Source: Nemopilema nomurai (taxonomy: Eukaryota > Cnidaria > Scyphozoa > Rhizostomeae > Rhizostomatidae). Taken from it: DNA of 64,000 bases. Below the pieces are notes generated by a model. The model saw only the letters and a list, made by a program, of their open reading frames with translations. It did no database searches and had not been told where the DNA came from. The DNA lies in the NCBI GenBank assembly GCA_003864495.1, contig ML133455.1:2905767-2969766 (forward strand), in the 5' to 3' direction. The position numbers and the translations under genes were made by a program. Position 1 is the stretch's first letter, and each line of letters begins with the position of its first letter. Positions 22,224 to 49,228 of this stretch are shown in pieces.

Positions 22224-23191
22224 ATCAAATCACTTAGGTCGACAGGAGTACCACAATGTACATCGGACAAATCCCTTCCACTGGGCAACTTGAAGTGAGT
22301 TTCGTTAAGGAAGCAATCTCGTTTCTCAATAAATACAGTGAAACAGTTTGAAGTAAAAAAAAGGAATCATTCCCATAATTGAAATTTATCGTAGGCGACA
22401 AAAGACAGCAACCTTTGAGAAACTTCCTAACCGAGGAATTGGATGCTCTAATTTTGCTCTAATACATATCATTTTCTGTCTACTTGCTCATTTCACGAGG
22501 ACTTAAACTAAAAACTGTCATTTTGCCAACTCTGCTTTAAAATTTTTGGATCTGCAAAAATATCTATACAAATATCAGTTTTATGTGGACTGGAAAAGTT
22601 CGTCTATTCACCTCGAACTTTGTAAAGGTATGAAGGGCTCTAGTTCACTGTGTTATAGGCTAAAGTGCGTTATTTCTTAGTGGTTCTCTCATGGCTTTCT
22701 ATCAAGAGCTGGCTAATATTTCTTCTGAATTTATCCACATTCTGACGTTTGCATGCTCTATAATATTTTTTGTGTCTCTTCTGATATTATTTTGATCAGA
22801 TTAATTCCTGTATTTCACTCTCTGTTGATCTCTCTTGATATATGTGACGTTTGTCCTAGGCTGCATTTTTTCTAAATATCTCTGCAGCCTTTTCTCAACC
22901 ATCACCCATTTACAACAGCAGTAGCATCATTATAGAGTCATCTACAAACTTACAACATTGAACATTCCGATTTCCCTTCATTTCTACATTACCTCTTTAA
23001 ATCCTCTTCAAGAATTAATTTTCATTGAAAAAGCTCTTTCAGTCGTTCTTAGCATCAAACTATAACATTGGCAAGTCAAGACTGATAAAAAGGCATTTCT
23101 TTGTTTAACTACCAATATAATTCTACAATCATCAACACTTACATCAACTCAATAGCTCTAGTTTAAAGATTTAGGCTTTGAAATGTCCAGT

Positions 23192-25919
23192 TCAACTGCA
23201 AGAAACAAGTCTCTTCCACCATCGTCTGTTCCTCTTTGTCTTAATCCTTTGCTCAAGGTGATTGATGACGTCATTAAGCTTTGCATTTTCATCGCTCATC
23301 ACCCGCAAACCTTCTTGCGCTTTTGATTTCAACCTCTTTTCCTCCGCTTCCTGTTTCCTCAATTCTTCTACCTGGTCCATCAGTACCACATTTTTACTCT
23401 CCAAGCGCATCAATCCTGCATCTTTGCATCTGGGTATCCCTTTGAAACGAGGCTATTTCTGACTTCAAGGAGAGACTATGTTCCAAGTGTTCCTTGAGCT
23501 CCAAATCCATGGACTTTAGCAGCTCATTTTTGTCCTCTTCTAACTTGTCACTCTGTGAAAGAATATTTACATAATTATATTCAAAGATACAGCACCGTAG
23601 CAAAGACTAAATTGAGATAGAAGGCAATTCAAATTTGAAAACCAAGTTCACAGTAAGAATGTCTGTCGTTGTAGATCACTTCCGTTATCAGCAAATCACT
23701 CGCTACGGACTTTCAAGAGAAGCAAAGGTAAAATCAGCATCTAATGATAAGATTGACTGCTTTGCAATTTTTGCTGTGCTTTTCAATGATTGATTACCTT
23801 TCCTTTTGTGTCAAGAAAGGTTCGATTGCGCATAGAAAATTTGTTAATAAACCTGAAGCTGAAGATTGAAAAAATGCAACATTTCGAAATGTATACTTCT
23901 CCTTTGAGAGTAGTGACAAGTTTATGTTCAGAAAGCTTTGATACAGGCGCCGATAATAGTATACTATCAAATAACTTTTCATACACTTCATGGCTAAACT
24001 TACTTCTTCTTCCACTGCCACCAACGTAGACTCTAGATGCCCCGCCTTTGTCTTCCAGTAGTTCATCTTTGAGGTCATTTCAAGAAGACCAGAGGACGTT
24101 GTCGTGCAACTTTCGTTGGCTTCTTGAAGACGACCCTCTAGTTCTTGCGCTCCTCTTCCATGGCCTGGATACCGTTGCTCAATAGTGCGTTCTCTACACT
24201 CAGATTTTGAGCTCTCACGTCATATTTAGCGATATCTTGCAGCATTGAGAGTTGACGCTGGTGGCTGCTTTTAAGCTAAAACATAAATATAGAAAGGACA
24301 TGGAGAACTTTTACTCTCAAAACAGACTTCCACAAATGAAGCAGGATTGATCAGTATCGCTTGACTACTTTTTGTCAAATATAATGCAAATCCATAATAT
24401 AATATAATGCAAGAAAGTGTTCCGCTGTAACAAAGCAGACAAAAAAGGCAGTTGTACACTCGCTCTTTCTGCGTTCAAATACGCTGCTTTAAAATGATTG
24501 TTCGCTTCATTAATGAAAATGATGTTAAGAGGGTCTTTTAAGAAATGAATGGATAATGCTTGACAGTAATCACTTTCTAGTGAAGAATCCACACACCTTT
24601 TCATTCAGCTCCAGGCAGCAGGCATCAGACTCAACAGCTTTTGATTGCCACTCATTCACTTCCTTCTGTAAATCTTCTAATTTAGCAGACGACATTGCAG
24701 CAAGTTCTTTCAACACAAGCAGTTTCTTGATGCGATCTTCACTTTTCACTTCAAGTTCAATCTCTGCTTTTTTATAATTGTCTACCACGTTCTTGCTTGT
24801 CAATAGCATTTCTTTAGTTGAACGGAGTTCCTGCTCCATGCAGAAATCTGTTCACTTTTGATGGCCTCGCTTTGCTTTGAAGCATTCAACTGTAAAGGAA
24901 TTCGACATCCTGTTATCTAATATTTCATGAATTTCAAGAGCAACAATATTATAGTTAAATCTCTTTACACAAATTGATGCAACATCTTCCTTTACCTTAT
25001 TCTGCAGTTGTTGCGTTTCGACTTCCATCTGCTCTCGTTGTTCCTCCAAAATCTCTTGCAAGGAATCGATGATTGCTTGACTGCTCAGGTTTTCGGCCAT
25101 CTTTTCTTCTCTCAACTTGATCTCTGTTTCAAGACTTTAAACTCTTTGTTAAGTTCTTGCTGGTTTTGAAGAAGGTTCTCCGCATTTTGAGTGAGCTGTG
25201 CTTTTTCTTTCTCCCACTGCTTCTGAATATCCTGATGCAGATAAAATACGGCTTGAAGTTAAAATAAGCAATGTCTTTAAATTTAAGTCAGTTTCTCTTG
25301 TAATGAAAGTAAATGCACGTACAGGAATATAGCTGTGTATATTGTTTGAAATAATATTGTCCTGCGTCTAGTGGAAAATTACCTTCATGACATCCATTGC
25401 GTTTCTCAAAGTCGTTGCAGGATTGTTCACTTCCGTGTCGATGGAAATTCCAAAGCATTCTTTGAAGAATACAGCAAGCATCTGGCTCTCCACCAATTTC
25501 TGTGCTGTGAGTATGGACTTCTCTCGCTCCGCCTCAAGTTGTTGCTTAAGCAGAATTATCTAAAGAATGAAATGTTCTTTCCTCAATAGTGTGCAGTTTG
25601 CAAAAACATCTTTTCAAACATTTATTGATATCTTTTCAAATATTCAATAAAAAGTATGTGGAGTTTTGTTTTCTTTGTCAAAATCAGGTATTTTTGCACG
25701 TATGTACCATGTTTTACGAACCTTAAATGGATAGTTCTTCTCTAGCTCCTTCTTGATCTTCTCAACCAGTTTTTGATTGATTGCACGAAGATTCTCCTTG
25801 TCCTTCTCAACTGCACTCATCTTCTCCGCAAGCCCCTGCACATCCAATCTGACTTTGGACAGCTCACTTTTCACCTCCACAAAGCTGCCTTTCTGTCTTT
25901 TTCGACCGTAGCTTGCCAT
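23192..25919 (-). CDS. Gene A copy 2: six-exon coiled-coil protein of unknown family (frame broken as assembled)
   Basis: Minus-strand exons are 25722-25919, 25383-25559, 24996-25231, 24597-24889, 24004-24275 and 23192-23552. Exons 1 and 2 are full length and open (198 and 177 bases). Exon 1 starts MASYGRKRQKGS and continues into a Lys/Glu-rich helix. Exon 3 lacks one base (236 of 237), exon 4 lacks one (293 of 294, at a different place from copy 1), exon 5 lacks one (272 of 273) and exon 6 has one extra (361 of 360). Each of these exons except exon 3 is intact in the other copy or in this one. The carboxyl-terminal RRWWKR tail is present. No family is recognised. Confidence 0.72.
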
Positions 25920-26037
25920 TGTTGATTATTTCGAAATAAGAAATTTGAAGTTTATCAATATCAATTTGAAGTTAGTCCTGATGATTCACTCAGAACAGCA
26001 CTTTAATCAAGTGTGAAGTTTGTCTGTGTTTTGCCGA

Positions 26038-26068
26038 CTTTATAAGACTGTTTATGATTGTGACGTCA
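26038..26068 (-). promoter_or_regulatory. Gene A2 promoter: TATA box plus CRE
   Basis: CTTATAAAG (26038-26046) and TGACGTCA (26061-26068) on the minus strand with a 14-base gap, about 120 bases upstream of the A2 ATG, exactly as in A1. Confidence 0.6.
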
Positions 26069-28435
26069 TTTGATTGAATCCCTATCGCAATATCGTCACA
26101 ATTGAATCTAAAACGAGGCTAGGGGAATGGCAAAGTTCAGCTGTTGATTACAAATGGGTGCAGTGTACTATAACTGAAATTTAACATTGAATAATAAAAT
26201 TCGGTCTGATTTGGATTTAAGTAATTTTGGACATAATACCTTCTTTTAAAAATAAAAAATAAAATAATAAGAAAACTAACCTCAGATTCTTAAAGGAGAG
26301 TAAGTTTTAATGCAAGAATATCTGAGGTGTAGGAAGCCTCATCCCTACTAAAACTTGAACTAAAGTTTGCAGACCTAATAGCAAACTACAAAGAGAAGTA
26401 TACCGATTCTTTTTGCAGAACGTGTGTTTCCCATGAGGAATACATTGAACGATTATTGGATTGTCCAAATTTCTATCATAAACCAGAATAGAAAAGGCTT
26501 GTAATAGCGACAAATCAAGCCAAAGTTCTGGAAAAGCCAACAAAAAGTGAACTTAAAATAATGGTTTGTTGATACCCAATTGCGACGTAACTGCTTCGAA
26601 ATGGAGATTTAGCTTTCTTATTATCACTCTCAGATGTTCTATGGTAACAGTTGGGGCCAGCTTGTAGATGTTTTCATCAAATTCATTTTCTATACAGCTG
26701 TAGGAAAATTTCATGTCTCAATGCTAAGAAAAGCACAGCAAAATCATAACAAGAAGGTTCCCCTGAATTTTTGGTAAATATCCGCTAAAAATAGTTTGCT
26801 GTCTGTATTTCAGACTCAATACATGCTTACATACGATATTTTTCACAAAACTTATACGTTTATCATTTCAAAAAACCATTTGAATCAAATGGTACCAGAA
26901 GCTGCATTTCTGTTCATAGCATTCCAAAAAACCAGTGATCAGTCCTATACCCTTTTTGCAACAACTTTGAGATCTTTTCTGAAAACTACTTGTGGCTCAA
27001 AGTTTATTGGTCCTTATGTGCAATTTGGCTAATTTTGTCATTTTCTTGACAACTTTTTATGTCAATTTTCATTCCATGAGACAATACCTTTACCCGTTCG
27101 TGTTAAAACTAGATTTCACATTGCATTATCTTAGTTTCATGGCTTGAGTAAAAGAAATAGTTAACGCCGGAGTTTGTTTTAAAGTTAACTACTGAATCAC
27201 AACTCCTTTACTTTGTTGCTAGCTTCGACCCTCGCCACAGGCATAAATCTAAGTGAACGCTACAACTAATGCTTTGGATATAAACTGTGCTTGAGTCTGA
27301 CAAATAGAAATCAGACAGAGAATTCCATAATAAAACCAAATTTTCCCTTTCATAACCAACAGAAGTCATTCTCATGTTAAAAACATCACAATTTAATTTT
27401 AACCCAATCCTTTCCACAACCACATGCAATGACAATATACTCAACCACAGTTTTGATGTCATCCATGAAGTTCATTATTCGTAATGGGATACCGTAAGGC
27501 CTTATGTTTCAAAAATTAGGGCCCTTTTCTGCAAAGATGGGGTCCTTTTTGCCAGATTTTATAGGGGCCCATCGGCCATGGCCCAAGGGGCGGTGAGCCA
27601 CTCCGCCACTGGACTTTAATTCAAATGCGACTTGTTGCCGACATCTTATGCCGTTGTAGGCGCCTTCATATAACAGCAACCCAGGCGATTTTTTTCATCT
27701 ATCAATTTTGCATGACACTAATTTGAATATAAAAAATCTTCAGGTATGCAGATGTACTCAGCTTTCGTTGCATTTTGGTTGCTTTTTATTACTTCGAATA
27801 GTTCACCGGCCGACAAAGTTTTAAATTGAAGATGAAGTAAATAATAAGTCATGCATCCGTTTGAAATTCATTTGATTTTTGGAATGTAGAAACTTCTGTA
27901 ACTCAGCATATCCGCATTGAATTGCAATAAGGCGGTATATTCGATTTATGCTAGAAGAATAATTAGTACATTTGGATGTTAAGGTAGTTCAGAAGTCAGG
28001 AACACTTCAGCAATTGTATTAATATAAATATAGAAGCCAGGCAATAAAGGGCTAGAGTTCCAATTGTACCGTTTTCTGTTTCTTGGGCCCCGGCTCTGAA
28101 ATTCCTGCTTGCGCGCCTGCACAAATAGACATCCTGCAAACATTGAGTTGCTAAGCTCCAACATATCATGTCGTTTGTTCATTCGAATCGTATTTCCAAA
28201 GGTGAACGTTTTTCGCCAAAGGGTGACATTTTCCCGGTTATGTATCGTATGTATTTTGTGTGACTAATTTTACATTTAGGACACCCCATATCTGTAAAAT
28301 GGATATAAGCAGTCGTCACGTTACAGACAATTGCAACCAGAATGTTACACTCAAGTCTAAGGGCAGCAAGTTTTATCTTGATCAGCCAATGGTAAGCCGA
28401 ATATTCTCTGAGAGGTTTTCGAAATAGCAGCATAA
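26069..28435. other. Intergenic region between A2 and B3, no gene recognised
   Basis: Copy of 13210-15655 with many substitutions and deletions. No ORF is conserved between the two copies. I see nothing further. Confidence 0.5.
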
Positions 28436-28603
28436 AACAATAAAAACCACATTTTTCTGAATCAACCATCATTTTGATAATAATTATTAGCATACAACAT
28501 TGGTATTGTATTAAGGAGTCCTATCTCTTGGTCATTAAAAAACTTGTTAGCAGTCTATAGACAACGACAACGTCCTGTCTTTTCTTCGATGAGTGTCTGG
28601 TGC

Positions 28604-31600
28604 TCAGCAGATGCCCATTCTCTCAGCTTCACCCAAGGAGCACTGGTACGGCAACACCTTTGGCAGCATAACCTGAGCCGAGCAGAATCTGTGGTACACC
28701 CCTTTTTGGACTTGCATGGGGAACTCCTTCCACTCAGCTTGAAAAACCAGCTCGAGGACAGCCACTTGGTTGTTTAGCGTGGCATCGAGTCGAGCGGAGT
28801 GCATCTTTTCGATACAATGTCTCGTTCGCTCCTGCACGATGGTCTGGTTCACCAAAATACTGGCCATGATCCATTCTGGAGTTTCCTTGGTAACGATTTC
28901 GATCATAGGCAACTTGAAGAGTTCCTTTTCACCGGCAAGCGAGGCACGAGCTCCGCAGAGGACATTTGGGGAGAAGTAGCACATGTGAGCGTAGAGTCCA
29001 TCTGTGAAGAAGAACAAAGCCAATTCTAATTGACACATACATGATCAACTTTGACTGTGTTAGGCAGTATTTTAAGGCAAGTATCAACGTAACATTTGCT
29101 AAACATGCTGCGAAGCTTTCCAAGGTAAAATACAATTCGATAGTTTGCTTCTTTTTGTAACTCTATTAGATTTGATAAAAATGACCAAAAGGAAATGTTA
29201 TTTATTAACAGAGACTTGAATCAAAATATTGCATGGAGTCTTTTTCACAGAGACTTATTCAAAAGTTCATTGTGGTTGGAACCAATCTACAGGAAGGTAG
29301 TTAGATGCGTACCCATGACAGTCTCTTTCGCTGCCTGATATTCCTGGCTTTCAAACTGCAATTTCATGCTGTCCGCCGGCTCTGGTGAGTTAAATTGGGT
29401 CCATTAGTCATTATCAATCCAACGTTACTTTCCATAATTAATTGCACTATAGTCATTGCCTTAATTAATTCTCGATGGTGGGAAGGTATCTAAATTTGGG
29501 GCATTCAGTGGCTGTCTAACTACATCATATGACTTCTCTGGATAATTTGTTAATTTTATAAGATGTTGGATTGGAAACAGACTCTTAGATATTTATCAGG
29601 ACCCTTTATCAACTTTAATAATAATTAAAGTAGATCTATCAGAAATGAAAAATGCTTCTCTTCCAAATCTTCCATCTTCCATTAACATAATCTAGAGTTT
29701 GCCATTCCATCTGATATTGTTCAAGGGCCATTCATACATTTGTAATGCTCAAAATTTCGAATGAATAGTATCTGAAAACAGTGCGAAGCTATACTTTTTT
29801 GTTTATAGTGAACTCCCGATACTACTTGCATTCTTAAAAAGAATTCAACTTATTTCTTACCATTTTCGCCGATCGTCTGGTACATGCTTTCGATTCTCTG
29901 AGAAATTGAAGCCAGTTCAGCCTCCATTTTCAGCGTATGAACTAATTTAGAAGAATATAGGATTAGCAATAAAAGCAGAAAAATTCAATCCAAAAATGTA
30001 GTTCATCATATTATTATGCCGTTTATTTGAGTTTGGAGAATCTGTCACTATTTATCAAATAGCTACGCCTTTGAAAATACCCCCATAATGAATAGTTCCA
30101 ATAGTACAATAAATAGATAAATGGTAAAATGTTAGATTTCCAAATTGAAAGTAAACCTCCAGAGCTCAGGTTGAAGTGTTTGAATGACAACATACCTGGA
30201 ACAAGGCAATGGACATCGTTTTATCTTCATCCTTCAGTTTCATCGAATCATCGGAGCATCCTTCAGTCTGATCTGCCAGTTTCTTAGCTTGTTCCATGAC
30301 TGTATGAAATCATTTTAATTGTAGGTTTGAATAACATTCCAACGCTTTACGTTTTTCATTTCAACTTTTTCCAAACATTGACTGTATTTTAGCTTCCTAA
30401 CTCTGAATATGTAGTCTGAATCATTCTACATTCAATAAGTAGCCTGAAAGTAGATTCCTAACACGTGTTGAAATGAAACGACCCACACACATCAATTATA
30501 ATTTGTACCACAATATAACTTGATAAGACGTCTTCTCTTTTCTAAAGCGGCAGTTTAAAGATCAAGATAAGGGTCTACTTTTGCAGGCACAAGGTCTGAG
30601 GATGTTACTGCTCGGCGGAAACTTGATTCTGAAACATAGGTATACATCGAATTGCGAAAAACATCAAAATAACATACTATGCCTTTTTGTCCTTTGCCAA
30701 TTTACTCGGGGAATGTAAGTGTCATTGTCACTTTCGCAATTCCAAGAAGAGCAGCCTAAGGATAAATTGAAATTATTTTTTAAAAACGGTTCATTGTCAT
30801 CAAGATCTTTATAATGATAATAGAGTGATGGTTAGTTCCGAAGAGCTTGGAAATATACGCTAAACTTACTGTTTTAAATTTAAATACTTCTTTCTTTATA
30901 GAATAGAAAAGCCAGAAAATTTTCGAAGACAAGAGAGTTCTAGTAAGACTTCTTGCTCATTTGTTGAATGAATGAATGGTTTTTCCTTTCAGACTTAAAG
31001 AGACTAATGCAGTTTTTTATTAATAAAATACCTGGACTTTGATCTGTTTCAAGGAAGAATGACCTTGATAGTCCAAGTCTGTCGATGATGTCAATATTAG
31101 TGTCTGTGTAAGAAAATATGTCAATTTTATTGCTAGCGACTGAAGAAATGTAATGGCATTCTGCTATCATCTTCGTGGTATCCATGATAAATGCTATTAT
31201 GAGACGGTGAATGCTCAGAAAGATGATAAACTGATTTTGCTTTTTGCAGCCATCATTTGACTGAATGTTTTTCAACTCACCATCAAGACCTACGGCTTTC
31301 AATTCATCAGCAAAGAGCTGTTCCGCCATGTTTCCTTTGCAATTTTTTGCTTTAGTTTTTTCTTGGCACACAGTCTGATTTTGCTCTAAAATGTAAGAGG
31401 ACCATGTCTTTGATGTTAAGTGGTTTAGAGGAATCTACATGTCAATTTCTAGTGCAATAGAAGCTAAATGTAGACAGACCTTCAGCATTTTTAGATTGGT
31501 GATAAATTTGGAATTTTTGTCAGGTCTTGGATCAACTTCTCAGGCAAACCAGGCTCATGTATAGCTTTCCATTGAACTGAAAGCTGATTGAACAAGGCAC

Positions 31601-31982
31601 TTTAGGAATTGGCTTATGCAGCAAAAAGATGAGAAGATTAAAAAGAGTTAACAAACCTTGACTTGCTTCTTTGTAAAATGACTTTTTGGCACATCCAAGA
31701 CTTTCTGATCTCGAGTTCTTCTTTCGCATGTTTTTGAAAAATTGCTTGATTTTCCAAATGCGAGAAACGGGCTCCTAAAAAGCAATCATTACATATCAAA
31801 GAACTACAACGAAGGAGTTACAAAAATGTGCTTCTTGTTGGATGGTTGTCTAGGTTTAAAAAGTAAGCTGCCCATCATTATCTTAAAATCTGAAATGATC
31901 TTGAATATACAACAATTACCGTTTTATTTGGAGATCCATTGTCCTGTGATGGCTTGTCTTGCTTAGAAAGCACCTTACCCAT
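28604..31982 (-). CDS. Gene B copy 3: same eight-exon gene (one frameshift as assembled)
   Basis: Minus-strand exons are 31920-31982, 31657-31774, 31281-31385, 31032-31103, 30196-30299, 29861-29941, 29313-29381 and 28604-29001. All except exon 5 have the design lengths. Exon 5 has 104 rather than 105 bases (GGCAATGG where the other copies have GGCACATGG), which shifts the frame before exon 6. The amino terminus MGKVLSKQDK and the basic exon 2 are preserved. Exon 3 carries several replacements relative to copy 2. The last exon is nearly identical to copies 1 and 2. It could be functional if the single-base loss is a consensus error. Confidence 0.72.
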
Positions 31983-32120
31983 CGTGTGATAACGATTATA
32001 GATACCAAAATGGCACGATTCAAAAACAGTGTATATCGAATTGAATAAAGAATTCACAAGCGACTAGTAGTAGAAAATAAAGCGATCGAGTAAACAATGA
32101 TTTGATTTAAGTGTGTACCG

Positions 32121-32153
32121 CTTTATATATAGCTTCTCGACAATTTGACGTCA
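32121..32153 (-). promoter_or_regulatory. Gene B3 promoter: TATA box plus CRE
   Basis: TATA box at 32121-32131 (minus-strand TATATAAAG) and TGACGTCA at 32146-32153, spacing as in B1 and B2. A transposase remnant begins some 300 bases further upstream of the gene. Confidence 0.6.
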
Positions 32154-32474
32154 CAATCAAAATATCTAAACATAGAGACGCATCAACTTGAATAGTAAAT
32201 GAAATTTGACGTAACAATGGAGAGGTGCATTCAATTTGTTGCAATCTCCATTGCTTTTATTATTAAGTTCTGTTTTTATAATGAATATCAAACTAATACC
32301 AAATTTGCAGGGGATTTCAATGAAGTTTGTGCTGTTGGCTTCTTTATTATTATTCAGTCTGGGAATGTTCAAGCACCCGCGAAGATTTACAGGCTTTTAT
32401 ATCGTTATCGTGCAATATAGCGTGTTCAAGCATCATTTGCTAGTATTTGCCCCTTTGAAGTACAGACATGATCC

Positions 32475-32619
32475 TCCAACATCAAAGAATCAATTAATCA
32501 ATAAATTATTCCAAATCTGGCACGCCATTCCACAAGATTACATCAGAAAATTGTATGATTCACTGCCACGAAGAATGTGCGCCATTAGGAAAGCTCGCGG
32601 CTACTCCACAAAATACTGA
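32475..32619 (+). mobile_element. Tc1/mariner transposase carboxyl-terminal remnant
   Basis: The open frame that runs to 32619 ends with the signature tail of Tc1-like transposases: a helical segment around IWHAIPQDYIRKLYDSLPRR, then RKARGYSTKY before the stop. Known Tc1 proteins end with an IPxxxxxxLxxSMPxR block and KGGHTKY. Only about 48 residues are recognisable. The catalytic DDE part is missing and no terminal inverted repeats were seen, so this is a dead fragment. Confidence 0.7.
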
Positions 32620-33392
32620 AAAATAACGAATTTGGTTCGAAATTATTTTCAAACTATGTTAAAAATTTTAATTTATGCATGATCTAATGATTTGCTCTAG
32701 AATAATTGACATCTGATCCTTGTAGAACGGCAATCTTTGTTTCTTTTGTTCTGCTCCCTCCAAAGATTGCAGCCGCGCTTCAACGTTGCCTAGGCCAATC
32801 GTTTCCATACTTTTGTCCCCTTAGTGTAGAAGGCAAATGAGTAAGGTTAAATTAATTACCTAGGCGGGTATTATACATTTTTCTAGCAGTTCATGACAAG
32901 CAGAGTATGCTTTGAATAAAGCTTTTTCCTAAATAGTTGGCATTATAGTTATAACCAGTGTTTCAATTAATGCAGGGGTATAAATCTCACTGGATAAGAA
33001 GCATGCTCTTGATCATCCCTTCTCTTATCCTGAATTTTTCAATGTGGGAAACAACGAATTTGTTTAAAAAGAACACGATAATTGAAGATAGTTCATGAAA
33101 TCTTTCAAAAATGCATGAAAATTTACTTGATAATTCTTAACATCTTAGGATTATGCTGACGGATTGAAAGAAAAGTATGAATAGTATTTATGTTGCTGAA
33201 ACAGTGGAAAGGAAGATTAGAAGACTATCCTTTACGTCACACCCACATCCCACCAACTTTGTGAAAACGAGGCATTCTAATGGCAGCCATTTTTCGTCAC
33301 CACCAAGAGTTGTTCATGAAAACACTGGTGGCGTAAACAAGCGTCTGTTTTGGTTTGCGCCGTTAAGAGGGCGGTATCCTGCAACAGGAAAA
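32620..33392. other. Intergenic and OXCT1 5' region
   Basis: No gene recognised. The frame of OXCT1 exon 1 stays open upstream to an ATG at 33177, but the peptide before 33393 is not transit-peptide-like. GCCATTTT at about 33286 resembles a YY1 site and could belong to the promoter. Confidence 0.4.

Positions 33393-49228
<15,836 letters not shown>

Larger units (their letters stand above)
19200..23191. other. Spacer between gene B2 and gene A2
   Basis: Counterpart of 5950-10331. It contains the conserved small ORF 21370-21558 (plus), an inverted CCAAT pair at 21083-21105 and a minus-strand ORF at 21993-22223, described separately. No other gene is recognised. Confidence 0.5.
15656..28435 (-). 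repeat. Tandem duplication, unit 2 (gene B2 + spacer + gene A2)
   Basis: Collinear with unit 1 throughout. It differs by a 585-base N gap, a GAAT microsatellite expansion, an absent 8400-8712 equivalent and many one-base indels. The segment 15818-16480 is essentially identical to 2250-2912, whereas the surrounding sequence has visible substitutions. Confidence 0.9.
28436..32270 (-). repeat. Tandem duplication, partial unit 3 (gene B3 only)
   Basis: Collinear with 2090-5950 and 15656-19200. Homology fades after about 32270, where a Tc1/mariner remnant follows. No gene A or spacer follows, so the array ends here. About 80 extra bases lie near 31440-31525 in intron 2. Confidence 0.85.
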
